The position numbers and the translations under genes were made by a program. A stretch of DNA of 64,000 nt from Anaeramoeba flamelloides. Its lineage: Eukaryota; Metamonada; Anaeramoebidae. Position 1 is the first letter of the stretch. The number at the start of each line of letters is the position of its first letter. The notes below the pieces were generated by a model, which was given only the letters and a program-made list of their open reading frames with translations, was not told where the DNA came from and did not search any database. Location: assembly GCA_027625915.1 (NCBI GenBank), contig JANTQA010000023.1, positions 15,500,001 to 15,564,000 on the forward strand, given 5' to 3'. This document shows, piece by piece, positions 1-11,506 of the stretch.

Positions 1-88
1 TATTTATTTTTATTGCATTCATATAGAAGCTTTATCTGATGAAGAAGATGACGAAGAAATAGAAGATTTATTTTATGAAGAAATATAA
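1..88 (+). CDS. 3' end of a gene with an acidic C-terminus (partial)
   Basis: An open frame runs from the left edge to the TAA at 86-88. The last 19 residues, from about position 29, are strongly acidic (ALSDEEDDEEIEDLFYEEI). The stretch before them is T-rich and ends in AG at 25-26, so a 3' splice site there is likely and the true final exon would begin near 27. Acidic tails of this kind occur in many nuclear and chaperone proteins, so no function can be given. The gene body lies outside the window. Confidence 0.45.
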   Translation, partial: IYFYCIHIEALSDEEDDEEIEDLFYEEI

Positions 89-446
89 CACAATATAATA
101 AAATAGCTAGTTTGCGTAATAATAAAAAAATCATTTTATTATTATTTATATATAGTATGCGTATAATATTTTTTTTTTTTAATATAATTATAAATTATTA
201 ATCAGATATTTATACACCCATACATATAAATACACATATACATACATATATATAATTATATATATTGCAAAAAAAAATATTTAACAAAATATTTATGAAA
301 AAATATTTTATCTCATAAAGAATGTTTTTTCAAAAATTCTGTTAAATATAATATTTTATTTATTTTCATAAAAAATATTTATAAACGAAATTATGATTAA
401 ATTAATTTTTTTTTTCTAATTTTTTAAAATAAAATCATTTTAGAGA
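89..446. other. AT-rich intergenic stretch
   Basis: Only A/T runs and a short TA/CA-rich tract (about 205-265) are seen. No coding or RNA signal was found. Confidence 0.5.
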
Positions 447-905
447 TTAGATTTTGTATATTGACATAGAAAATGCATATTTTTTTTCTGAATTTATAAT
501 GTAAAAGGAGAGATCAAATTGATCCATCAAAATCACATTAGTTAAGTTTAATATAATTTTCTGTTTATTAGTAGTATCTATAGATTTTATTAATTCAACA
601 ATGAACTGAATAAAATCTATTAATAGATTTTTTGCTGTGTAAAAGTCTTCATTTAGAAAATATATCCCTGAGAACCCCACATATTCTAATTGTCTTTCCA
701 ATATAATTTGTAATTTGAATTTGTTCTTATAAGATTCTAAGATTGATATTTTATAAATAATTGGATCGAACTCGATTTTTTTGTCAATTCTTTAATAATG
801 ATACAATTTTGATAAATTTCTATATTTGATTTTGTTATTCCAAATACTACTAATGTTATAAGAAGAAAAATGCCAGTTCTATCAGTTCTTCAAAATATTA
901 AATAA
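447..905 (-). pseudogene. Coding-like relic, possibly a decayed tyrosine-phosphatase-type gene
   Basis: Two overlapping minus-strand frames have protein-like composition. The upstream one (about 905-745) reads RTDRTGIFLLITLVVFG and then a charged helical stretch with IIIKELTKK. This resembles the segment after the catalytic loop of protein tyrosine phosphatases (DRTG.F, then an amphipathic helix), but the expected HC before the loop is absent and a stop lies two codons before the D of DRTG. The downstream frame (about 790-447) gives about 110 residues of mixed composition ending MSIYKI. The frames meet near an A7 run, so either a frameshift or an unseen splice separates them. The family link is weak and rests on a few residues. 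Confidence 0.25.
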
Positions 906-1628
906 AGGGGTTTTATTGTAAAAATAATCCCATTCTACAATCCCAAAAAACATCCAATAATAAGTATTCTTAAATATTCTGAAATAATTCTTTTTTATAT
1001 ACTAATTCAATTTCGTCTCAGTTGAATTCATTTTATGTATTTTATTTAACTCTATTTCAATTTTTAAATTTATTTGTCAAATTTAAAAACTTTTTAAAAA
1101 TCAAGAGTAATTTTTGACAAATAAAAAAATCAAAAGAAACGAAATTTACAAATGGAGACCATACAAATAATCTACAAAATCTCACACCTAACAAACACTA
1201 TAACAACATACTTCTTTAAATATTGCTTAAGTTTTGAAATATTTACAAGATAAGAGGAATTATTACGGTATGAAAAAAAACCTTAAAACTGAAAATTGCA
1301 GAACAACATTTAAGGGTTAAAAAACTTTCCATACTTTAGTGATCAGAAATTTATGGAGAAGAAACTCACACAACCATTCCTTTCGTTATAAAAATAACAA
1401 ATTAATTCCTAATAGAGGAAAAATAAACCACAAATTTTTAATCGACGTCGTTTCATTATCTTATAAATACAATTTTAAATTATAAATTGTATAGTTACCT
1501 ACAATAAAAAATTAACTTGAAAAAAAATTTCAATATTTTAAAAATTTTTCTTTTTTTTTTAATAAATAAAAAATCACCTTGAGCTTTTCCAGAATTAAAA
1601 TAATTGAGTGGTTTCAACATTTTTACTA
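906..1628. other. Intergenic stretch without recognised features
   Basis: AT-rich unique-looking DNA; no frame, RNA fold or end motif stood out. Confidence 0.4.
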
Positions 1629-1826
1629 CAGCCAGTGCCAGTTTTAAAACACAAGTTGTGAATGATATTTAAGGTGCAAAAAATATCTTAAATTGAGGCA
1701 CATTATTCAAATTATCGTAAAATGGATTGTCAAAAAAAAAATTACAAATTTTGATCCTTAATATGAGAAATATTTTATTCGCTTAAATCCCCTTGAAATT
1801 TTGTGTCTTAAAAGTGGAACTGGCTG
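1629..1826. mobile_element. Degenerate CAGTCAGT-type hairpin element (family A)
   Basis: The left end reads CAGCCAGTGCCAGTTTTAA and the right end TTAAAAGTGGAACTGGCTG, which are inverted matches. The interior carries the family phrases 'atttaaggtgcaaaaaatat' and 'cttaaattgaggcac'. A TA precedes the left end. It is a worn copy of the palindromic element seen cleanly at 44804-45001. Confidence 0.6.
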
Positions 1827-1839
1827 ATTATTCTTTAAA

Positions 1840-2700
1840 TTGTGGAAAGGGGTCGTTTGGTTTTCTAGGGTTTTCTTGACTTGTCTTCTGTTTTATCTGT
1901 TAAGCGTTATAGGTTTTTTTGAGGTTTTCTATTTTATTTTGTAGAGTTTTCTAGGTTTTTTTGAGTTTTCTATTTATTTCGAAAATCAATAGAATTTTCA
2001 TTGGGTTTTTTTGATTTTTGGTTTATTTGTATAATCAATGGATTTTAAGAATAAAATAGTAAACCTCAAGAAAAGTTCCATTGAATTTTTTTTTTACTTT
2101 TTGAAATAACAAGAAAATTTATTAAATTCTCTTTTTATCTCAAAAATTCCCGAAAAGGGCTGTTAGTTTTTTTTTTTAATTTTAGCAATTAAATTGAAAA
2201 TTCCTGAAATTTTCTTTTTCTTTCTGAAATTAAAAAAAACCTAGGCACTTGGGAGGGTACTTGAGGGCACTCTACGTCAGTTGTCTAATTTCTTTATTTT
2301 TATTTAGATTGATCAATAAAGAGTCATAATTTTCTTTATCATTTACCAATTACAAAATAAATAATGAGTCTTTATTTTGAATAATATCAAAGATTTTATT
2401 CTTTAAAAGCTTATTATTTTTGTTTATCTGGATTAATTCTTTAATCCAAATTTTTCGATTTTTTCAATAGAATGGGTAGTCCCAGAAAAAACTTTTTGAT
2501 TTTCATCTGTTACTAGATTTCTGGTATTTTTTGCATAAGTTGCAAGATTTTGTTTTTATTTCATTCTTATCATAAACATAAGAATATCTATTTAAATAAT
2601 TTGTGAATTTTCATAATTTTATAATGGAAGTTGATCCTTTCCATTTTAAATATTTTTGGATCGTAAAGTTTAAATTTCAGCTAGATAACAAATTCTTTCA
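1840..2700. repeat. Hairpin-module repeat G, copy 1
   Basis: The stretch contains repeated phrases around 'ctaggttttttgag', 'tttctatttattt' and 'aaaatcaatagattttc', then 'cctaggcacttgggagg', and a tail (about 2290-2700) that matches 46930-47340 in the same order. The same modules recur at 34440-34930 and 55650-56095. No protein frame was seen. Confidence 0.6.
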
Positions 2701-2862
2701 ATGGAATCTAACTTTTAGTTTACTAACTAAAAAATAAGATAATAAAAAAATGTTAATTTTTAAAAAAGGTTAATGGGTATTCATTAATTTCATGTTTCCC
2801 TTTTTGGTTTACGGTATACTTTTTAGAAATGTAAAATTTTTGATAAACAAAGTTTTAATATT

Positions 2863-3122
2863 ACTGGTATTTGAAATTCAAATGGGAGAATATTTCAGCT
2901 GATGATTCATTTTTGGAAAAAATGAAATATTGGTTTTATTTAAGATTCTTAATTTGCTCAATATACATCAATATATGGGTTGTACAAAAAAAAAGGCCCA
3001 AACAAACAAATAAGCAGAAATTACAAATCACAATCTATTTTGTTTGAAAGTTTCTTTGTATAAGAAAAAAAAATGAGTAATAGACGTAAAAATTTTTTCC
3101 CACTGTTAATTCAAATACCAGT
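2863..3122. mobile_element. ACTGGTATTTGAA-ended short inverted-repeat element (family N), copy 1
   Basis: The ends are ACTGGTATTTGAAATTC and its inverse ATTCAAATACCAGT, about 260 bp apart, with no coding frame between. Related copies lie at 50944-51274, 56850-57021 and 63796-63963. A (GAA)n microsatellite follows at about 3131-3153. Confidence 0.6.
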
Positions 3123-3458
3123 ATTTAAAAAGAAGAAGAAGAAGAAGAAGAAGTTGTGCAACAAAGATGTATCTCTAGGTTCTATTAATTAATTAAAAGA
3201 ATAATATTATTATCAAATAAAAAAAGATTTGAAGTTTTTTGAATTAATTTATTATTGCTTGGATCTGAAACTATGAATTATTATTTAATCGCAATGATTT
3301 TTAATTAAGAGAGAATCTTGTCTCTTCTTTTTTCGATTTGGTGGGTATTATATTTTATGAGAGAACCTCATTTGCGTTGTCTGTTTTTTGTTTATTCAAA
3401 ATAAAATTCAATTTTGAAATTCATTTGTTTTGGTTGTGTCAAGCATTTCTTTGTGATC
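3123..3458. other. Intergenic 3' flank of the coiled-coil gene
   Basis: Holds a GAA microsatellite and AT-rich DNA only. Confidence 0.4.
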
Positions 3459-4217
3459 TTATTTTTCTTGTTTCTGTGTTGTTTTTGTTTTCTCTTCGAT
3501 TTGTTTATTTGTATTGTCATTTTCATCTGTTTCTAAATCTTTTTTCATCATTTCAATTTTTTTTTGTAGTCTTTCGAGTTTTTCTAATTTTCTTTTTCTT
3601 TTTTGTTCCTCTGTTTCTTCACTTTTCTTTTTTTTTGTCTCGTTTTGTTTTGGTTGTTCTTGAACTTTTTTTGTTTTGGTTGTTTTCTTTTTTGATTTTG
3701 ATTTAGATTTGGTTTTGGATTTTTTTTTTTTTTTTTCTTCTTTTTGTTCAAGTTTATTTTCTTGCTCCTCCTTTGTTTCTTTTTTTTTTGGCTTTGTTTG
3801 TTTTGGCTTTTTATTTTTTTCTTTTCTTAAAAAGACTTTCAAGGATGCTTTTTTTTGTGTTGTACGGATCTCTTCTTCAGTCTGATCCAGAGAAAGAGCT
3901 TGGTACATTTGCTCTAAATAATGACTTTTTTTTAAGACATTTTTTAATAGCAAAGTGCATGTCTCAACTCTTGTTGAAAGTTTTTTAATACCTGCCAATT
4001 CACTATGAAATTCAATCCAGTTGTTTCTTGTTTTTCTTGTTTGTTGGTGTAAAACTTGTACTCTATTTGCTGTATAATCGCATTTTAATGCAATGTCCTT
4101 TGTTAACCTATTAACTTCTCTCCATTGTTTGATTTCTGTTGTTTGAAGCTCACCAAATGGATCACTTGGTTTTGTGTCAGGCTCAAATTCTTTTGGTTCT
4201 TTTTTTGGATTGTTCAT
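3459..4217 (-). CDS. Coiled-coil protein with Lys/Glu-rich tail, unrecognised
   Basis: A single uninterrupted frame of 252 residues runs from an ATG at 4217 to a TAA at 3459. Residues 1-20 are acidic/proline-bearing. Residues 25-115 are helical with regular hydrophobic spacing, including WREVNRLTKDIALKCD, CTLLLKNVLKKSHYLEQMYQ and two cysteines. Residues 120-252 are a low-complexity K/E/T/Q tail. The helical part has the size and heptad look of BLOC-1 or BORC coiled-coil subunits, but no signature residues allow an assignment; that is only a suggestion. It is intronless, unlike the Rab and FKBP genes here. Plus-strand open frames opposite it are shadows of the lysine-rich tail. Confidence 0.75.
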   Translation of the reverse strand: MNNPKKEPKEFEPDTKPSDPFGELQTTEIKQWREVNRLTKDIALKCDYTANRVQVLHQQTRKTRNNWIEFHSELAGIKKLSTRVETCTLLLKNVLKKSHYLEQMYQALSLDQTEEEIRTTQKKASLKVFLRKEKNKKPKQTKPKKKETKEEQENKLEQKEEKKKKKSKTKSKSKSKKKTTKTKKVQEQPKQNETKKKKSEETEEQKRKRKLEKLERLQKKIEMMKKDLETDENDNTNKQIEEKTKTTQKQEK

Positions 4218-4570
4218 AAAATTTGATGTTAAATGAAATTCAAAAAGAAGAAAAAAATAAATTTGTAAATAGACTTTACTTTATCTGTTTATGACTTTTT
4301 AATAGCCTTTTTTTTTTTACACAAGAATTTAACTTTTATTTTGAATTTTGGTACGATAAGAATATTTGTCTTTGGAGTGATCTATTATTGATAAATAAAC
4401 AAAAAATTGGGAGATTTTGAAAAAACACTATTTCTTTTGTAAATATGAGGGATTTTCCTTTAAAATAAAGACTTAAACTGTTTGACTCACCAATTTAACC
4501 ATTAATTATTTAACATTCTTGTTTCAAACTTGTTGAGTGTTTTTGTATTTTTTATTGATTCTCTTTTGAC
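4218..4570. other. 5' flank of the coiled-coil gene
   Basis: AT-rich; presumably carries its promoter but no defined element can be named. Confidence 0.35.
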
Positions 4571-4746
4571 TTAAGGGACTCGTGTCTAGATTTTTTTTTT
4601 GACAATTTCTACATAAGGATTCCTTATCTAGAAATATGTTTAATATTGAAAATTAAGAGGTGGTTTTAAATCTAAGTAATTGGCAAAAAATTTTCACAAT
4701 CTTCATCAAATTTAGGTAAAAAATTTAATAGAGATTTTTCCATTAA
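4571..4746. mobile_element. TTAA-flanked 176-bp element (family C), copy 1
   Basis: Starts TTAAGGGACTCGTGTCTAGA and ends in an inverse, worn version, with TTAA at both ends. The interior phrase 'aaggattccttatctagaaa' is shared with the copies at 10611, 33784 and 43570. Its right TTAA is also the left TTAA of the next element (family B). Confidence 0.7.
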
Positions 4747-6111
4747 GGGAGTAGCTACACCATAAGACATGATAAAAAATTGAGAGAGATGATATAAAAA
4801 CATTTTATTTTAGTAGCCTGTGATCGTAGATTCTCTAAAAATTTTTTTAAAAAAATTATTTGATATTTTTTTTATAGTAATGTTCAATAAAAAAAAAGAG
4901 ATTATATTGATAAAATAGTTTTTTTTTTTTTTTTTTATTAAAATAAACTTAATTCCAAAAATTTGGACACAGTTTAAACAGTTGGAAAAATAACAATAAC
5001 ATGATTTATCTCCAATTGGAAATTAATTTTAATTCAACAAACTATTTCATTTTTTGTGTTTTTTGTTTTTGTTTTCATTTTCTTTTTTTCAGTTACTTAA
5101 TCTGTTTAGTTAGATCTGAAATTTTTTATAGATGGAAGATAGATGGTTACAGTTGAGTTTCTTAAATTGAAAAATCCACATATAACTGGTGCATGGTATC
5201 TTATTATTTGATCGATCAACCATTGTTGGTATAATTTTAACAAATCTATCAATATATTTTGTACTCAAACTCTTTCATTTCAGCTCGTTTCCTTATTTTG
5301 GACACCCTAGTTTTGATTTTTTATTTTATATTGTTTTCTTATATTTGGATGAAAACGATTACTTTAAAAACCATTAATACTATGTTACTTAAATGTGTTT
5401 TTATATTAGGTTTCGAAAGATATAATAAATTGAGTTTTTGTTTCCTATTTTTGATTTTAGATGTGTCCAAATTTTTGGAATAGGTTTAGTTTTTTTTTTT
5501 TCGGAGAAGATAATTCCAGATTCTTTGAATAAAACTTGTATCTAAGTTGTGGTTTAAACTTTGATAACATATAATCATATTCACTTCTCCAATTCCACTA
5601 AACCCAACGATTTAACATCCTAACAAGTAATAATTTGACTTAATTATTCTTTTTTGGGAATCCTTCTAGCTATTTAAGTCCCATTTATGTTTCCTTTTAT
5701 GATTTTCTCAATTGTAATGTTGTTGTTCTTTTTAAACAAAATCCATTAATCCCAAATGCCACTAATAAAAAAATATTTCCAATTGCTTTATGTTGTCAGG
5801 ATTAAAAAAATCTCAAAAATGATGTTAAAATAAAAAATGAAAAAATTAAATGCCACAATAGAATGTTTAGAGAAGGATAAAAGATAAGTTATTCAACATT
5901 CTAAACACTATTTTAAGCAATTCAACTCAACATTCTATTGTGGTAATTTCTTTGAGACTTTGAAAAAAAAAATTTAAAAAATCTAAAGAATGAAGTACTT
6001 TAAATAATAAAAATCAATGAGTTACAACCAGAGTAAAAAATGTTATTTTCTGATCCTCTTCAGAATTGCAAAAAAGTGAAATTTTTTTCTCTGCCGTGGC
6101 TACTCCCTTAA
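4743..6111. mobile_element. TTAA-flanked element (family B), copy 1, with a nested insertion
   Basis: The ends are TTAAGGGAGTAGCTAC and GTGGCTACTCCCTTAA. Without the 0.53-kb insertion at 4951-5482 it is about 0.84 kb, matching the 822-bp copy at 20486-21307 in inverted orientation (shared 'agattctctaaaaattttt', 'aatgttgagttgaattg'-type and 'tgatttttattatttaaag' segments). An internal inverted repeat around 5850-5945 holds 'ccacaatagaatgtt'. No transposase frame was seen, so it is non-autonomous. Confidence 0.7.
4951..5482. mobile_element. Inverted-repeat element H nested in family B copy 1
   Basis: Begins TTCCAAAAATTTGGACACAG and ends TGTGTCCAAATTTTTGGAA, giving terminal inverted repeats of about 19 bp around 0.53 kb. 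The second B copy lacks this block. A second H copy lies at about 36357-37270 and a fragment at about 28455-28590. The 62- and 74-residue frames inside are not protein-like. Confidence 0.7.
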
Positions 6112-8242
6112 GGGTTATTCCCTAAAAAATTCCCTCTATCCTTTAAAAAATAATAAAAAATTGAAGATTTTTATATTCTTATTTCCAAAATAGACCTCTT
6201 CCAAAATGGTGGAACCAATGTTTCAAAATAAAAACTTTGTTTCTTTTTTTATGGAAGAACTACCTCAAGTAATTGGCTAAAATGAAAAGATATTGGCAAT
6301 CAGTAAATCTAAGGTGTTAGTTTCTGAAAATTTTATTATTTGAAAAAAAATTCATAAAATGAAAGGATCCAATAGAATTAATTTTTGGAAAATTTAGTTC
6401 ATTTTCAACATTATTTTTTATCATTACCAAGACAAAAAAAAAATACATATTTCTGAAAAATAAAGAAAAATTTCTAACAAATTCAAGTCCAAACTAAAAA
6501 ATTTTTCTTTAAATAATCATATTGTTTATATAAAAAATTGATTTGGACTTTGGTAAACTATTGGATAGTTAATTATATATTTTATCAGATTGTAAAAAAA
6601 ATATAAAAATTTACATTAACTAACACTGTTTTCCATATATATATATATATATATATAACGGTTTTTTTTTTGATAACTTTGGATAAGAAATTGATTTCAC
6701 AAAAATTTTTGAAAAGAATTGAGAAATAATAAAAATCATAATGATGCAAAATATTAAATATGAACATTTGAAAATTCTAAAATATAAAATTAAGGATCTT
6801 TCTAAAAAGACAAAATCTAAAACGTTTTAAATAAGTCAAAAATAGTAATAATGAACTCTCACCTCAAAATTTTCAATAATTTTGAAAAAGGTTTGAGTAT
6901 ACTTTTTTATAATTATTTTTTTAAATTTTTATTACCCTTAAAATAAGATTATTTAATTTGTGTAAAAATCAATTTGGATTGATTTTTAAAAAACTTTCAT
7001 AGATTTATATATTTATATTTTATAAATATATAACTTTTTTGTATAAAAGGGTTACAAAATTGTTTTTCATTTACTAATCATTTGTGATAATTACCTTTTG
7101 AAGAACAAATAAGAAACAAGTAAAATAATACTGGTCTGATACTCGTTGAATATTTGGTATGGAATAAATCTAATTAATCAATATATTTTCGTAAAAATTG
7201 AAAAAAAAAAAAATTGTTAATGTATGCAATGAGAAAAACAAGAATGTTCATTGTGATCTTCAAATGGATATCTAAACAAAATACAAATAGAAATCGGTAT
7301 AAATTTAATAATATTATAATCATTTCAAAACTTTTAATAAAGTGTAAAATAAAACATTTTTACTAATTTTCTCATGAACTTGCTTTAAAAACAATCTGAA
7401 AAAAGAAAAAATCATTATTTAAAAAAAGGATTTTAATTTTGAAATTTTTGAAAAATAAAATTTTCTTCTAATATCCGTTCAAGTCCTTTAAACTTATATT
7501 ATTAAATCTCTATAGAACTACTTTCTTTCACTTAAAATTATTTTTCTGTTAATGTGATATGAAAAAAAAATGAGATGGTAACTTAAAAAGAAAAAGAAAA
7601 AAAAATTATTATTTCTCTTATTTCTAGACAAAATTTAGTTGTAATATTCTCAAAAATAAAAAAATAATGAATTTTTCTTTTTTATAGATGCCATTTAAAG
7701 TGAAACCAGGTTAATTTTCTGAATTCAATAATATTTTTTTGAAATTTTGATTGATTTTTACAGTTTTGAAATTTACAAAATTCAGCATATTTTCAAAGTA
7801 TTATTAGTAAAATTATTTTCTTTGATGAAGAAAGAACCCTTATTATCTATGAATAAAATTTTCAAAATGCCTTTTTAAAATAAAACCACTAAGTTTTGAA
7901 AAATAAAAAAAAGTATAAAAAATATCCTTGATTCTATGTAAAAAAAAACACAATTATACTAAACTTGAAAAAAAATAATATATTTATCCAAAAAAGATTC
8001 TGGCTGAATTAATACTTTTAAATGAAAAAAAATCTATGAAAAACTACCAATTCATTAAATAAATAATGCTCACAAAATAAGATTTGAAAAAAAAAAGAAT
8101 ATTTGTCGAAAAAAAAAATATTGAATTAACATTTTCATTTGAGTAATTATAAATAATAAATGATTTTTTGATCTTAATTATTTCCATGTGTTTAAATAAT
8201 CCAAAAATTAAAAGTATTGATATATATATATATATATATATA
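6112..8242. other. 2.1-kb AT-rich stretch without recognised genes
   Basis: Contains a (TA)n tract at about 6637-6657 and another at 8220-8242, A/T homopolymers, and small open frames of Ile/Phe/Lys composition that look random. Nothing else could be supported. Confidence 0.45.
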
Positions 8243-9740
8243 TCCCTTAGCACCCCGGATTTGCCTAAATTTCATCAAGTTTTTTAAATTAGATTTAAAA
8301 TGATATTGATCTACTAATATATTAATTTTTCTTATTTGTCTTTAATCCAGATTTGAATTATAATAAAAAGTCAAAATAGTTCAAAGATAAAGAAGTTAAG
8401 TTATTGATTTTTTTTTTGAAATTGAAAAAAAAAATAATAATTATTCATTTTTACATTTTTTTTAAAGATTTTTATTTTTATTTTATTTTTTTAAATCAGA
8501 AATTTTATTACATTAATAGTAATTCAAAACTCAACACATTAATTTATTAATAATAACTACCAAACAATTTTGCTAATTTTATGATAAAAAAAATAAATAA
8601 AAAAATAAATTACTTTGAAAATTAATTTTTTTTTTCAGAAAAAATTTCAATAAATATACAATCAAGAGAAAAATGAAATTTATTTCTTTAAGCCAAAATT
8701 AAATTTTTAATATGATTAATATTCTAAAACTTTGATTTAAGCAATAGATAATAATTGAAAATCAAAAAAAAAAAAAAAAATTGTAAAATAATTTCAATTT
8801 ATTAAATTGGAATAAAACAAATATAAATTACTTTTTTAATCGATAAAATATTTATACCTAAATTTAAAATAAAATAAAAAATAACTCTTAAATATTATTC
8901 CAATATAATAAAATAATCTATTTGAAACCAATTTTTTATTGCATTTTGTTATTGGTAAAAATTTGAATAATATATTTGTGATATTTGGATTTTTCCTTAA
9001 TAAATTAATCCAGATCTTGTTAAATAAGTTCTGATATATGGTCTTTAATTCAACAAAATTGTTTATTTTATGTCTAGATTTTAAAAGTAAAAAATTAAAA
9101 AATATTAAAAAAAAAAAAAAAAAAATCAATTATTCATCTGACTCAAACTATTGGCCAAACCATTTAAAATTGAAAAAAAATCTTGTTGAAAAAATTGTAA
9201 AATTTTACAATGAAAAAAAATTTGATTTTTTTTTCAAATTTAATTTATTTTTTTTTTTATTTTTAAATTATTCAGAATCTAATATAGATATTGATATTGA
9301 ATAGTAATCAGTAGATAAAACAAATTTTCTATGTGATGCTATAATAACTTTTATAATGAATAAATTATTTAATCAAGTATTTTAGGCAATTTTGGGGTGC
9401 AAGGGCCCCAGAAAAATTTCCAGTAAAGTATGATGTGTTTTAAATGTTAAAACTAAGAGGTTTTTGATGTCTAGACAAACTTTTCAAAAAAAAAAAAAAC
9501 AATTTATTTTTACAAAATTTGGAAAAATAACAAAATCACACTAACCAAAAAAAAATTCCCAATGCTGAAATTTTTTTTTCAAATTATTTTTTTATTTTAA
9601 GTAATTCTACAATTTTTAATAATAAAATTTTCTTTTTAAGATAATTGTTTATTAATTCTATACCTTATTATCCTTTGATAACGTTGCAAATTAAAATTTT
9701 TGTTTGAAATTTTTTTAGGTTATTTGGGGTGCTAAAGGAT
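8243..9740. mobile_element. 1.5-kb inverted-repeat element with CCTTAGCACCCC ends (L)
   Basis: The left end reads CCCTTAGCACCCCGGATTTG and the right end GGTTATTTGGGGTGCTAAAGG, inverse of each other with a few changes, both beside TA-rich tracts. A third related motif, 'ggcaattttggggtgcaagg', sits inside near 9387, so a second copy may be nested. The interior holds only degenerate Lys/Phe/Asn frames (8836-9304). No transposase is recognisable. Confidence 0.55.
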
Positions 9741-10025
9741 ATATATATTCTTAAATAACTCAATTTTTGAAAAAATTTCAAGATAATCAAAATAATTTTA
9801 ATTAAAAAATTTAAATAAAAAATTATTAATTTTACCAAATACCCAATTTAAATAATAATAGTTTGTAATTTTTACTCTAAAAAATTGGAAAAAAATGGTA
9901 TTCTTTAACAAGTGAATTTTCAGGAAATGTATTAAATATTGAAAATGAAATAAATGATGTATTTATTTTCTGATCTATAGAGTTATCTATTTGGTAATGG
10001 GGTTATGGTTTGTTGTTAAGAGTTT
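9741..10025. other. Intergenic stretch
   Basis: AT-rich; nothing seen. Confidence 0.4.
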
Positions 10026-10285
10026 AGTGTTAAAATCATTTATTTGTTGAAGTGGTATTGTTGAAGAGCCTAACTCCCTAACTGATAAATCAAAGAGTGA
10101 ACAAATACAGTCATTAAAAATTTAATGAAACTTCAGTGGTTCAAAAGACCTATTACAAGAGTCTATAGCCCATGTTTCAAAGCAAACCCTTTGTTTTTTT
10201 TTATTCTTGTCCTAATTCAACATCCGATTCACTACCCGATAATATACCAAAGTCCAAATCAATTTTTAAATAAATTCTATGATCA
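10026..10285 (+). pseudogene. Coding-like relic, unrecognised
   Basis: One plus-strand frame reads GIVEEPNSLTDKSKSEQIQS, meets two adjacent stops, then resumes as GSKDLLQESIAHVSKQTLCF. A neighbouring frame further on gives PNSTSDSLPDNIPKSKSIFK before a TAA. Composition is far less A/T-driven than the surroundings and looks like true hydrophilic protein. It may be a decayed host gene or exons whose borders I cannot place (the only GT...AG pair around the stops would be 27 nt, much shorter than other introns here). Confidence 0.25.
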
Positions 10286-10610
10286 TTTCAAGAAAAATTT
10301 TTTATTTAGGAATTGAATTTGTTAGAAATTTTTCTTCATATTTTAGAAATTTGTGATTTTTTTTTTGTTTATATAATGATAAAAATTAATGTTTAAAATT
10401 ACTTAATTTTTGAAAAAATAATCCTTATTTTGATCTTTTAATCAAGGGATTTCTTTTTTAATAATAAAACTCTAAATAACCAATACCGCTTTTCTTATTA
10501 TTTATTTTCATTTTAGTTGATCATTTAATGTGTAGGTCTCCGATAAAAAAAGAAAGACTGTTTTAAACTTGGAACATCAAATATATAAAGTCAAAACGAA
10601 TTTTTTTTCA
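10286..10610. other. Intergenic stretch
   Basis: AT-rich with no supported feature. Confidence 0.4.
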
Positions 10611-10789
10611 TTAAGGGACTAGTCTCTATTATTTTTTTTTTGACCAATTTCTAAATAAGGATTCCTTATCTAGAAATATGTTTAATATTGAAAATAAACA
10701 GGGGTTTTTAAATCTACGTAATTGGCAATCAATTTTCTCAATCTCTATTAAATTTGAGTAAAAAAATTTAATAGAGATTAGTCCCTTAA
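10611..10789. mobile_element. TTAA-flanked 179-bp element (family C), copy 2
   Basis: The best preserved copy: TTAAGGGACTAGTCTCTATT at the left and the inverse AATAGAGATTAGTCCCTTAA at the right, with TTAA at both borders. There is no coding capacity. Confidence 0.8.
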
Positions 10790-11506
10790 CAAAAAATTTC
10801 TTTTTTTAAAATATTTGATTTATAATTCTTAATGTTGTAAAATAAGTTAAGAACCCAGAGGTTATTTATCCATATAAACATTCACAAATTACTAAAAGTG
10901 AGATTTACTCAAGTATGAAAATATTTTAATTTTCAAATTTTTCGTTTTCTTTTTTATCAGAAAAAATAAACGAAAAGGATCAAAGATCTTTTGACGAAAA
11001 ATTAAAATTGAAAAAAAAAATCCATTCCTTTAGAAATGAGAGCTAATTTCTCTAAAGTTGACAAACGAGGTTGGTTTTTCAAGTTTAATAACATGTTTGT
11101 GAAATAAGTTTGCTCAATTACCTTTTGGGATTAAAATAAATATGAGTTACTAATTCGTTTTCTGTTTAAAAGTTTGAGGTGTAGAGTTCTGCTAAATTGT
11201 GGTTCGAAACAAAAAGAAAAAAGAACAAACAATTCTTTCTAATTTCTGGTGATTGTTCGGTGTAATCAAAAACTTTTTTTAATTTTTTTGGAAAAAAAAA
11301 AAAAAAAGAAAAAAAAAGAAAATAATTAAAAAGAAAAAAATAAAGAATAATTTGTTCGATCCTGAGTTTCAAGTTTTTATTTGAAAAGTGCAATTAGTTT
11401 TTAATGTTTTGTCATTAAATTCACCATTTAAAAATCGATAAATTTGAGAATAAGAAAAAGAAAAAAGAAAGTTAAATTAAAACAAAAGAAAAAAAGTTAA
11501 TCTGAA
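10790..11506. other. Intergenic stretch with a possible decayed family D end
   Basis: The stretch around 10965-11090 resembles, in inverse orientation, part of the TTAA element at 60944-62171 ('cctttagaaatgag', 'tctctaaagttgacaaacga'). The frame KINEKDQRSFDEKLKLKKK across it is therefore more likely repeat than gene. Confidence 0.35.

Noticed and set aside
640-900. Intact protein tyrosine phosphatase
   Set aside because: Only DRTG and the following helix resemble the family; the HC part of the catalytic loop is absent and a stop lies beside it, so it is listed as a relic.
10965-11042. Possible C-terminal exon KINEKDQRSFDEKLKLKK
   Set aside because: The DNA matches part of the family D element near 61040-61120 in inverse orientation, so repeat origin is more likely.
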